Of a stretch of 64,000 bases of DNA, positions 54,136-64,000 are shown piece after piece. Both the position numbers and the translations under genes were made by a program. The stretch lies in NCBI GenBank assembly GCA_002197995.1, contig NGZR01000001.1:8246001-8310000 (forward strand), read 5' to 3'. The notes under the pieces were generated by a model. It ran no database searches. It was given only the letters and a program-made list of their open reading frames with translations, and was not told where the DNA came from. Within the stretch, counting starts at the first letter, position 1. Each line of letters begins with the position of its first letter. Source of the stretch: Gaeumannomyces sp. JS-464. Lineage: Eukaryota > Ascomycota > Sordariomycetes > Magnaporthales > Magnaporthaceae.

Positions 54136-56270
54136 CGCCCGGAAAAACAACGGCCTAAATTTGGAAAGCAATAAAAGCCGCAAAAAGCGCAAAAAAAACC
54201 GCTTAAAAAATAACATAACCAAATTACGCGGTAAAAAAAACAAAAAGAAAAAAGCGCAAAACGCTAATACCGGGAAAGTTTACAAAAGTAAACTAACCCG
54301 CATTTATATTTAATAAATATAAAAACGTTAAACCTAAACGCCGAATAAAGCAAAAAAAAAGCGCGCCGGTTTTAACCGAAAAAAGCACGCCGGCCCGTTA
54401 CGGCAAAAACAAAAACAAAAACCTTAAACGCTATTATAGCAATAAGAACCCAGGTTACGCTTTTAACAACGGCTAGCATAAGCGTTATAAAGCTCGTTTT
54501 CCTTATCGTTCGAGTTCGCCTCGCCGCCGTAAATTAAATCGATAATAATAGCAACGTAAGCAGTATTATTTTTATAACGTAACTGCTCGCCGGCGAAATG
54601 GCCCCGGCGCGAGCGAATATCGCGAGCTTGGAAAACGTTATTAATCGGGGACGACGAACGACCATAAAACCGGGGCGTAAATACCATAATGCCGCGGTTA
54701 GCAAAAAGCGCGGGGCGTGCCGCGGCCGGCAAAATAGCGTAACGTTTAAAAAGCGCGGGGCGCTTATTAGCGCTTTAAATGGATTTGGCAAACGAATCGA
54801 CCGCGGAAAACAAACGGTCCGTTTGCGCTTTTTAACGGCGCGAAGCCTTTTCGTTAGCACGTTAGCCGAAAGTTAACATTAAAACGCGTAATGCAAAAAT
54901 AAAAGCCGAAAGCGTAATTTACGTAAATAAATTGGAAACCGCGGACGAGGTAGTTTTGCATTTGCTAATTGTTAGGTTTACGCCGCGAAGGAGTTTTAAA
55001 AATAGCGGGAAAAGTAAGTTTTAGCTAAAAGCCGACCTTTGTTAAATTTACTGCTAGGCCTAAACCTGGTTAACCCGGTTTAACTTTCGCTATTAACGCT
55101 AATAAGCAAGGAAAAACTCCCGGGTTAAAATAGAGCGCCGACTTTTGCCGAAAGTAACACCTTTATATTTATAATGCGCGTTGCCCGCGGTAAAAGCAAG
55201 CATATCGCGACGAGCACGGCGTAAACTCGGCGGAAAAGCATAGGCTTTGTTCGAAATAACGCAAGCTTCGCTTTTACCGCGACAGTAATAATCGTAAGCT
55301 TAACTAAAGCGGTGTTTGCCGTAAACCGTTTAGCTTGTAATTTTAGCTTTCGAAAAATAATTGTTACATTCGAATTCGATATAAAAAAAGCCGCGTGCTT
55401 TTTATCGTTTAAGTTTTTAAAAATTTCGTTCGTATTGGCTACGCGACGGCGGCTAAAATCCTTTTTATTACGACGGTGTTAAAGTAAAAGCGGGTTAACA
55501 ATGGTAAATTAACGGGAGCAAAACGAATTTACCTTATTAAAAAAGTCCAAATCGCTAAATTGGCAACCCGAAAGGTTACCACCGTTAAAGCCAAATGCAG
55601 TAATAGCTATAACAGCGGCGAAAAAAGGTTAAAAACGGGCAAAAGCGCAAAAAAAGCGGGCCCGAAAAAGCACGAAGCTAAAATCGCGATAATTGAAAAA
55701 CGGGCGCAAAGCAAAAGGGAAACGGGCGCGAGGTCGCGGGAAATTGTTAATATTACGGGCGAAAGTGGTATATAACGTTATAAAAACCAAAAAAAAAAAG
55801 GCGCGAAATGGGAGGTTTTTTTTATAAAAAACGCGGAACCGGGACGGAAGCTTATAAAAAACGCGAAAAAAAAAAACCAAATATAACGCGGGGCTATAAC
55901 GATTTAACAAAAACGGTAAGCGCATTTTAACTTACAAATAATACCTAACTAAAACGGCAACGAATAATAAGCAGCCGGCTAAGCAAAGCGGGATTAACAC
56001 GTTTCGAAACGACGGTAACTAGCAGGCAGCTAATTAAATAAAGCAGTACTAATAGCCTTTTATCGCGGCGGCGACCACCGGGCAGCCAATTAGGCTAAAT
56101 AAAGCTAACAGCTTTCGATTCGGCAATATCCATCACATAGCGAGCCAAAACAAGTTAACCGATAGCTTTGCGATATAAAAACGCTGGTTAATAGCCGCGC
56201 ATTTAAATGGGCATTCGCTAATTTAAAAGTAACAACCCGGGACGCGGCCAATACCCGGAAAAGGGGGCTA
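54136..56270 (+). other. Z 3' region, unassigned
   Basis: About 2.1 kb between the chromodomain and the 3' LTR. It keeps basic, protein-like open stretches on the plus strand (54598-54876, 55560-55775) and competing minus frames (54463-54860, 55629-55925). No domain recognised. By position it parallels the post-pol region of G1 and may likewise hold an extra basic ORF, but the coding strand could not be decided. Confidence 0.35.
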
Positions 56271-56459
56271 TATTATGGTTCCGTGCTAGTGGCACGGGTG
56301 AAAGGCTTAAGGGTTACCTTTAAGCCGTTTTTGTGCATATATAACTGGGGATAGCTTCCGGGATTAAGCCGATTTTTTTCCTTCCTATTCCTTTTTATTT
56401 TACAAAATAACATCACTTTGGCTTTTACTGGCCACCATTTATTAGCTTAGCCTATTACA
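56271..56459 (+). repeat. Z 3' LTR
   Basis: 189 bp, begins TATTATGG (TGTTAT changed), ends CTATTACA. Followed by TSD TCGCC (56460-56464). Confidence 0.85.
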
Positions 56460-56464
56460 TCGCC

Positions 56465-57981
56465 GGTTTATAAAAGTATTTCGTTTAGTAATAGTTGCTT
56501 GCATCGCAACGTAAATAACGGCTTTACTTTTAACAGCGGTTTTTTTTTTTAAAAAACCTATTAAGCTCGGCGGGGGCCGCTTTTTTAAGCCCGGTTAGCA
56601 TTTTTTCCTCGGGCGCCCCCGCGGCCCCCGCGGCTTTTACGCCCCCGCCCGTTAACTTTTGTAACGTTTATTACCACGTCGTTGTCGAAATCCCGGGTAA
56701 CGTTATTATTAGTGGAATTTGTTGCAATAGTAACGGGTTTTCGGGCGGGGTTAAATAGGTTGCTTTATTAAAGGTTTTAGTTATGCTTTACCTTTTATCT
56801 TCCTTTCCCTTTCCTTCGCTTTTAACGTTCCTTTTTTAAATTTAAAAACTGTTAAATGCGTTCCCATTTTATTGCTCGGGCGTAAAGCTCGGCTAAGTAT
56901 GCGTAATATGCGTTTAAAAGTTTAATAACCGCTAAAGCGTTTGCAAAGTTGCGGTTAAAAAATCCTTTTAAAAAAACGAGCTTACATTTAATTTTTTAAG
57001 CATTATTATTAGCCCGGCTTAGCACGTTTTTAAATATTAAACCGAATTTGTTAAAAAATTGGCCTTTTTTTATTTAAAACCCCGCAATTATATTTACGCG
57101 GCCGTTTTATCCTGGACGGTGCCGAACGTAAATTAAAATTTATTAATATCTTTTGTAAAGTTGTATTTCGCATTTTTACCTCCCGTTGTAAAAAAACTGC
57201 TTTATTTGCTTTTTGCGCGATTAAAAAAGCGTTTAATGGATTTCGTACCAGGTTTTTATATTACTACTTAGCAGTTTTTGTTTTTTATCCATATTAAATT
57301 TAAAAATTAGCTTTTTTATATCAAAATGAAATAAAATTTGGGTTCCGTTTTAAATAGGCCATTTCGTTAGTTTTTCTTTATAGTTTTTATTTAAGTCGGG
57401 TCGCTCGTTTTCGTTTAACTTTAAAATATAAAACTTTTTTCCGGCTAAACGATGCTTAATAACCATTACGGTTTTAATTAAAGCTATAACTGCTTGTTTT
57501 ATGCTTTGGGATAGTTTTATTTAAAAAAATTTACTAAATAGGTTAAACGCTATAATATCCGCTATTTTTTTCCTTAATTCGGGGGTTTTTTTTTTGGAAA
57601 CCTTAATTAAGCTTTTTTACTTTGCTCGGTTTCGAAATTTTCGGCAGCGGTTATTTCCGCTTCCAGCTAAGCGTTTATAGCGGTTTTATTTTTATTTTTT
57701 CCCGTTTGTTTTTCCCTTTCCGCTTATTCGAGCAAAGCTTAAAAAAAACGTTTTCTTTATAACGTGCTAAACTTTGTAATTTCTTCGAGCTTTTTTCCGG
57801 CGTAATAAAAGCCGCTTGTAAATTAGCAGGGGTTATTACGCTTAACAAGTCGCTTTTTAGCAATCCGCTTTTCGTAAAACTGTTATCGTTAGGAATTAAA
57901 AACGTTTATAGCCGTTTTTTCTCGGTTAATAACGGCGATATTCGCGCTCGCTTTTGCGTATTCCTTTTTGGTAATTTATAT
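56465..57981 (-). pseudogene. G1 copy 2 gag remnant
   Basis: Collinear with 29110-30643 of copy 1. The minus strand repeats the N-terminal Ser-rich text, a capsid-like middle and the decayed CCHC knuckle close to the Z insertion point. It is more mutated than copy 1. The frame 57675-57863 (minus) lies within it. Confidence 0.65.
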
Positions 57982-58197
57982 TATAAAAATCCTATAACGT
58001 AATGCACGCTTATAAGGACTTTAGTAAATTAATAAACTACGAAAGCTAAAAAGTAAAAAGGGCTACTTCGCAAATCCAAAACCGGATCCGGCTATATACT
58101 AGTAGCGTGGCTGGTGCGCTAATATGGCGCGCTTTGGTAAGCCACTAGCCACGGGCCGGAGCCCGTAGTTATACTAATAAAAACCGACCTTTTAACA
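57982..58197 (-). repeat. G1 copy 2 LTR (right)
   Basis: 216 bp, TATAAAAAT...CTTTTAACA. Abuts LINE2 sequence at 58198 with no matching target duplication on the left side. Confidence 0.85.
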
Positions 58198-59957
58198 TAA
58201 AAGGTTAAAATACCGGGAACGGAGTAGGAAACCACACTTTTAAAACGGTTAAGTAAAAAAAAATGGGCGAAACGTTAAAACTAATTTAAATAACCCCGGA
58301 ACCGAAACGCAAATTAATTTCCCGCGAAAACGAAAAAAAATCTAAATATAAATACGCGAAACGCTAAAACCTTAACGTAATAATAAAATGGAAAGTAAAA
58401 GTTGCTAATTTAACGGAAATAGCAAAAAAAGCAAACTGGTATAAAACCGTATACCTAGCGAATAACCCTTTATTTACGAAAGAAATGGTTAAATATTACG
58501 AAAGAATGCTAAAAGCATATAGTTTAATAGCAATCCAAATTAAAACGGAAAAGCTGGGTTTAAATACCTTCCTATTTAACAAAAACGTGCTTAACGCGGC
58601 GACCCCGCTATGCGAGTGTAATAGCGGATAAAGGGAAATAATATAACACGTATTAACCTAATGCACTCGCTAAAATACACAGCGGGAAAGCATTAAAATA
58701 GCATAAGCGGATAATTAAAAAGTATATTTCAAATTGTAAGAAATAAAAAACATACCTTTTAAAAAAGCAGGACGTATAATGTTTAAAACTGGAAAACTAA
58801 TAAATTTTAAAACAGCGAAAAAAGTGGAAAAAAAAAGTTACCAAACTGGAAAAAAACCGAACTATAAATAACTATAAAACGCTAAACGAAAACACCTTAT
58901 TAGGAAACGAAAGGAAAGAAAAACGGATTAACGCTAATATTATATATGCGAACCGCAACCGAAAAAGAACCAACTAAATTAATTATTTGCAACTTTGCCT
59001 ATTTTTTTTAATATTTTATTAATAACATCTTTTTAACATTTAGTTAAAATCCAACTAAAAGTAGCGTTAATAGGATTTTATACGAAGGATATTTGGCAAA
59101 CATAAAAGGGTTAACAAACCGGAAAAAAATAATAAAATTAAAAGAATATCGATAAACTTGTATTTTAACCCGTTTTAAAACTAACGCTTTTATTCGAATG
59201 CGGTTAAACGAGTTTTACGCGTTGATAAATTTAACGGTTTAACCCGATATGGCTTATACCGGGGGTACCATATTACCGGAAGAAAAGCGGACGAAACTTA
59301 AGCTATTAAATGCAGTTATAACAGTAAAAGCGCTTCCTAAATTAAAAGGGAATAAGCGTAAAAACCTAGCATTAAACGGGACGCTAAACCGTTTGCCGAT
59401 ATCCTTCGCAATACGGACGTACCCGGCGATAGCGTGCTTTAAAATGGTATAACGAAGTTAAACAAAAAAGCATTAGTAAAAAAGCATACCGCACCGGAAT
59501 AAAACCGTTATAAACTTTAGCGGTATGCTTAACCTTCGTTATAACATTTTTAAATCGGTAATAGTTTTAAAAAGAGATTAAATGTAACGCTAATAAGTAC
59601 GAAAAACGGCATAAACCTAATTTTTAATGCTAACGGAAGGTTATTAAAACGGAATTAAAAAGTTAGCGATAAGGAAAAGCAGTAAAAAAAAGGCAAAATA
59701 ACAAACCTAAACGTAAGCACCGCGCGAAAAAGCGCACTTTATATAAATTAAAACGCGAAAAGTTAAAAACAAAAGTTAACACGACTTGGGAGCAAGTTAA
59801 AAAAAAAGCGGAATAAATAAAAAACATATAAACTTTATAATAGCACCCCGAACGGCGCTAACACCCTCGATGCTGTTAGCGAAACGCTAAATGCAACTAA
59901 TATAAATTTTGTATGCAGGTTTAAAAAGTTAACAAAGCGGAATAAAAAAGGAAACGA
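58198..59957 (+). mobile_element. LINE2 fragment, plus strand, cut at both ends
   Basis: Reverse-orientation match to about 21430-23215. It starts within the C-terminal half of ORF2, exactly at the G1 LTR, and contains the finger PLCECNSG(stop)REII(stop)HVLT(stop)C (about 58605-58665). It ends at 59957, where the Y2 LTR begins. A conserved open stretch at 59192-59452 (ILPEEKRTKLKLLNAVITVK) has an equivalent at 21966-22190 (minus). It lies after the expected end of ORF2, so its status is unclear. Confidence 0.75.
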
Positions 59958-60390
59958 TGTTACGACCAGCATGCAAACTTTTAAAAAAAAAAGTAAGGAA
60001 GGCTTAAAGTGGTGCCCGCACCCCGCACTACCAAAACGCACGTAACGTGCTTACCTAAATGGATTTTTAAATTTATAGTTAAAACCAAAGAAATCCACAA
60101 ATTTAAAAAAAGGATTTTTAAATTTATAATTAGGATTAAACAAATCCACAAATTTAAAAAACTGCTAAAACGAAACCAGCGTAAATATAAAAATGGATTT
60201 TTTACTGCTTTAAATAATTTTAACTAAGGTTTTGGCATTAGTTAATTTAAGTTAGCTTTTAAGCATTTTTTAAAGCAAGTAATCGGATTGTTTTTTTAAA
60301 TTACGTGTTCCTTTTATCCACCAAATTAGCGATATTATCCTTTCCACTTTTAAAGTGCTTTACTTTAAAAGCAAACCTTTAATTGTAACA
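59958..60390 (+). repeat. Y2 5' LTR, 433 bp
   Basis: TGTTACGACCAG...AATTGTAACA. Matches both Y1 LTRs in inverse orientation and has about two of the ~49-bp internal units (60060-60165). Confidence 0.85.
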
Positions 60391-60432
60391 TTTTAATTAA
60401 TTTTATTTAGTATTTTGTTAAAAGAAAAAAAT

Positions 60433-61700
60433 AATGCAATTATAACGAGTAGCAGTAAAAAGTTTAAAAAGGAAAAGATTACGGTTTTTACTTTTAACGG
60501 TATTAAATACGACTTTAATAAAGCCGCTAATACGGCTAGCCTTTTTAAATTTATAACGGACGAAATCGCTAAAAGCTAAGCTAAAATAAAACAATTTACT
60601 ACGAAGTTGGTGTTTTTTAAAACACTTATCGCAATTCGAGCGTATAAGTTCCCGTTTTTGGATTTTTACAAAGGAAAAAACGATAAACTTAAAACGTTTT
60701 TTACCGAATGCAAAAGCTATTTTAAGTTTTACAAATAGCAATTCGTAAGTAAAAAATAAAAAGTTGCTTACGTTTTACCAAATTAAACGGCAAAGTAAAA
60801 AAATGGTTTTAACCAATTTAAAACGATTATTTTAAAAGATATAAGGATAGCTAAAAAGCTATTAAATTTATTTTCGCCAATTTTAAAACCTTCGGAAAAA
60901 AGGTTAAAAAAGTGTTCGAAATAATCGACGAAATTCGAATCGCCGAAAAAAACTTGCTAGCTTTTAAATAACAAAGGCTTATAACTAAATATGCAGCGAA
61001 CTTTTAACGAATTAGCATTAAATTTAACTAAAGCGATGCCACGTTAATATTACACTTTTATAACGGATTGCGCGAAAACGTAAAAAATAAACTCGTAAAG
61101 TAAAATCGCTTCGAGTTTTTTACGAATTACGTTAAAAACGCGGTCCGTATTAGCGATAAATTATACGAACGATAATAGGAAAAAAAAGGATATAATTTTA
61201 AAAATGCGGTATAAAATAATAAAACTAATTAAAAAAAAGGCTAAATAGCAACCTATTACGGTTTACGAAACGCATTTAAATTTAATGGATTTTAATATAA
61301 AAGCCGCTTATTAATAGTAAAAGTAATAAAAAACAAAAGTAAAACTTAAAAAACGGGAAATGCTTTAAATGCGGTTAAACCGATTATATAAAAATAAATT
61401 GCTTTTAACGGGATAATAACCGCTAAATAGCTAACTTTAAACGAATATAAAAAAACCCGACATAAGGTAAATTATGCCCCGGGCCGACGTTTAGCTAAAC
61501 GTATTATTATAATAAACTATGCGTTATATACCAGTTCGATAAAAAGGTTACTAAATGGTATTTTTAAAAACTTTAAAATATTTATATGGTTAAAACCGTA
61601 AAGGTTAAATACGATAGCGAAAGCGAATAACGCGTTGTTTTAAAACTTACGAATTTAAAAAAGGAAAACGACGCCGTTTTTTTTAAAGCGTAAAAAGGAG
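60433..61700 (+). pseudogene. Y2 gag remnant
   Basis: Plus-strand text SSSKKFKKEKITVFTFNG, KYDFNKAANTASLFKFITDE, YKFPFLDFYKGKNDKLKTFF and a capsid C-terminal part (ATLILHFYNGL), then a zinc knuckle at 61361-61402 with C-x2-C-x4-Y-x4-C, where the expected His is Tyr (CAT/CAC to TAT/TAC, RIP-type). In-frame TAA/TAG codons sit at Gln/Trp positions. Gag packages the element RNA. The 60418-60741 frame on the minus strand is a shadow. Confidence 0.75.
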
Positions 61701-61749
61701 CAACTTTAACAAATAACATAAAAAAGCTTTTAAATTAAACCCATTTTTT

Positions 61750-64000
61750 TCGCGGCTTTAAAAACTTAAATACCGACGCCGAAATAAGTTAAAACGGTTA
61801 AAACCTCGAAATAGCCGAGTTTTAAAAATAAGCAAAAAGTTCGAACGGCGAAACTTTTGCATTTATAGTTTGTAAAAACTAAGCAAACTAGAAAAACCAA
61901 CGCGCTTTTACACTTTTTAACGTATTAAAGTGTTTTTAAAACGTTAAAGTTTTAAAATACCCAAATAACTCGTTACGTTACGCCATTTCGATAAACGAAA
62001 ATAACGGCTAACCTTTATTATAATTTAGCGATTAATAAAAAGTTAAATACGTTAGCTATTACTTTAACGACGCAAATAAATTAAAAAAAGCTGCGTTAAA
62101 ACCCGAAAACCATTTTAGCGTTAATTTAAAACATTTTAAATACTTATACCTTTTTTAAGCAAAATGCATTTATATAAAATGCAAATTCCATTTATAACTT
62201 AAGCTTAAATACGACTTTTTCCTACGAAAGTTAAAAAACGAGCTTAAAATTAAGCCCCGTTTAGCATTCCAATTGCTACGGTGGGAACCAGCCCGGATTA
62301 GCAGGTTTATCGCAATTTTTAAACCTAGCGAACGGTACCCGATGTTATATATTACTAAAACGCTCGATTAAAAAAAATGCGAAACTACGAAATGCAAAAA
62401 ATATATAGCATAAAAAGCGGAAACTTAGCATTAGGGGATCGCGCGAGCGTATATCCCGTTCGACTTAAACAAAAAAACGAACGATAATACTCGTTCTTTT
62501 TATTAAAAAACCAAAAAAAACCATTTAAACGAAAAGCGCGAAATGGAAAAAAAAAATTAATAAAAACCTTTGTAATAATAAAATCGAATTAATTATATAA
62601 TTTATTAATATTCCAAATAAAATATTAAAAAAACGAGGTTAAAATAATAATTAATTACGGAATATAAAGCGATTATATATCGCTATAAACGGTTAAACGG
62701 TATAAAATTCCTACGAATTAAAAACGCTAACCGTACGAATTAAAAACGGTCGAAAAAACGCTTATCGTTTATAATAAAAAATAAATTAACCGAAAACAAC
62801 TAATAATATTACGCACCCGAAACGGGGAAAACGTTACTATTATATTAAATAAATTGGATATAAAAAAAGAAACGTTATTTTCGAAATCCTTTAGTTTAAA
62901 AAAAATAACTTACGAATAACCGGTTAAATTTAATAAAAAAAGCTATAAATAATTAAAACGGTTTACTAATTACGAACTTTAAACCGTAAATATAAAAAGT
63001 AATAAAAGGAGGTTATAACGGTAATAAAACTTAGCAATTCACTTTTGCATTTAGCATTAACGAACATACGATTATCCAAAATGAAAAGCGACCAAAATAA
63101 TTAAATTAACATTAAAAAACAGCTCGCGAATGTTTTAAAAAAATACTATAAATACGAAAAATTGTTTCGAAAGGATTTAAAAACGGTACTTTTTAAATAT
63201 AAACAGTTCGATTTTAAAATTAAATTTAAATTAAAAACGTAATTTAAATACTAAAAGCTATACCAACTTAGCTTTTAACAATAAAAAGTGCTAAAAAAAC
63301 AATTAAAGGAAAACTTATAAAAAAGGATATATTAAACCTTTTGATTTTTTATAGGATATAGGATTTTATAAAAAAAATGGGACGGAACGAATATGTATCG
63401 ATTACCGCTTATTAAACGAGGTTACGATTAAAAATCGGTACTTTTTACTTTTTATTAACGAACTGCGAAATAAGCTCGGTAAAGCTTAATATTTTACGGT
63501 TTTAAACTTAAAAAAAGCTTATAACTTAATACGGATTAAAAAGGGCCAAAAATGGTTTACGGCTTTTAAAATAAAATTAAAATATTACGAATTTTTAATA
63601 ATAACTTTCGGGCTTATTAATATATTAGTTACGTTTTAAAGGATAATTAACCATATATTACGCGAGTATTTCGACGTTTTCGTCCTCGCGTATTTAAACG
63701 ATATTTTAATTTTTTCGAAAACGATAAAAAAGCATAAATAAGACGTATATAAAGTACTTTAAAAGCTATTTAGCGTAAAACTTTTTATTAAGTTAAAAAA
63801 ATGCGAATGGCATATTTTTAAAAGTCGCTTTCCTGGGATTCGTAATTACATTTGGATAGGTTTATATGGATTTTAAAAAAGTCGAAAAAGTTAAAAGTGG
63901 CTTATATTTAAAAACGTTACGGAAATACGAAGGTTTTTAAAGTTTTTAAACTTTTACCAACGGTTTATCCGTAGTTATAACAAAACCGCTATACTATTTA
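61750..64000 (+). pseudogene. Y2 pol remnant, 3' end outside window
   Basis: The protease region (61750-63200) is heavily interrupted. The RT is well recognisable from about 63340: GTERICIDYRLLNEVTIKNR, YFTVLNLKKAYNLIRIKKG, TFGLINILVTF, then AYLNDILIFSK with the catalytic motif YLND (63691-63702; family YxDD). RT thumb text FLKFLNFYQRFIRSY leads to the window edge. RNase H and integrase would follow outside. Y1 supplies the rest of the expected order. Confidence 0.75.

Larger units (their letters stand above)
48282..56459 (+). mobile_element. Ty3/Gypsy chromovirus Z, nested in G1 copy 2
   Basis: LTRs at 48282-48469 and 56271-56459 are near identical in length (188/189 bp), of the form TGTTATAATTCCGTG...CTTATTACA. 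Flanking pentamers are TCGCT and TCGCC, one TSD with a single change; copy 1 of G1 reads uninterrupted TCGCC there. A purine tract GGAAAAGGGGG just before 56271 is a good polypurine tract. Plus-strand order is gag, protease, RT, RNase H, integrase, chromodomain, then ~2 kb unassigned. A SINE-like insertion (53074-53903) splits the integrase C-terminus. About 8.18 kb with the insertion, 7.3 kb without. Confidence 0.9.
35023..58197 (-). mobile_element. Ty3/Gypsy chromovirus G1, copy 2, rearranged and multiply interrupted
   Basis: It starts and ends with 216-bp G1 LTRs. The pieces, in minus-strand order, are LTR 57982-58197, gag 56465-57981, [Z inserted 48282-56459], protease/RT 47372-48281, [Y1 inserted 38376-47366], RT/RNase H 36881-38375, an inverted integrase fragment 36304-36880, the post-pol ORF 35239-36303, and LTR 35023-35238. 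The chromodomain segment is missing. The flanking pentamers (ATAAA and TAAAA) do not match, and the left neighbour is Helitron while the right is LINE2. Confidence 0.75.
59958..64000 (+). mobile_element. Ty3/Gypsy element Y2, plus strand, runs off the window
   Basis: Second copy of the Y family (Y1 at 38376-47366), with 5' LTR, gag, protease region and RT. The right part is outside the window, so no TSD can be tested; the left flank is AACGA. It interrupts the LINE2 fragment. Frames contain RIP-type stops, but the first half of the LTR is clearly less mutated than the Y1 LTRs. Confidence 0.85.

Noticed and set aside
1..64000. CRISPR arrays, bacterial operons, rRNA genes, telomeric TTAGGG arrays
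   Set aside because: None seen. Repeats found are LTRs, minisatellites or nested elements, and the gene style is fungal.

Overview
This window looks like a repeat-rich, AT-rich compartment of a filamentous ascomycete (Pezizomycotina) genome. I see no intact host gene after the first ~2 kb. Nearly every recognisable protein frame is broken by TAA or TAG codons exactly where the family expects Gln (CAA/CAG) or Trp (TGG). CpG stays common while CpA/TpG is scarce, and paralogous copies differ mostly by C-to-T or G-to-A. That is the signature of repeat-induced point mutation (RIP), known from this fungal group. The species cannot be named from the sequence.

Layout. 1-2413: a GC-balanced island with a decayed, 5'-partial gene containing a C48/Ulp1-like HW...VVD motif and one good small fungal intron, then non-coding sequence with a canonical G-quadruplex motif. 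2416-14328: two Tad-type LINE copies facing away from each other (minus, then plus) around a ~555-bp spacer (8094-8648) that recurs inverted after the second LINE (14364-14918). 14919-16560: less mutated, probably low-copy relict sequence. 16751-35022: a plus-strand Helitron, split by a Ty3/Gypsy chromovirus (called G1 here; 17724-30859, minus, 216-bp LTRs, TSD ATATT) that itself carries a second LINE (LINE2). The Helitron's second half also holds a 518-bp TRIM with a perfect GTTTA TSD. 35023-58197: a second G1 copy, rearranged and split by two nested LTR elements. One is Y1 (38376-47366, minus), which contains W, a GC-richer non-autonomous LTR element with a 27-bp minisatellite. The other is Z (48282-56459, plus, chromodomain), which contains an ~830-bp tRNA-headed SINE-like insertion with a 15-bp TSD. 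58198-59957: a plus-strand LINE2 fragment. 59958-64000: a second Y element (Y2), running off the window.

How it fits together. The window is a stack of insertions whose order can be read from interrupted frames and target-site duplications. Helitron is older than G1 copy 1, and G1 copy 1 is older than LINE2. Helitron is older than the TRIM. G1 copy 2 is older than Y1, and Y1 is older than W. G1 copy 2 is older than Z, and Z is older than the SINE. The small non-coding passengers (SINE, TRIM, W) are visibly less RIP-mutated than their hosts, as expected if they arrived late or escaped RIP because of size or copy number. None of the elements keeps an intact coding frame, so any activity would have to be supplied from elsewhere.

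Most promising for novelty: the SINE-like element at 53074-53903, the W element with its minisatellite, the ORF downstream of the chromodomain in G1, and the broken C48-like gene at the left edge.
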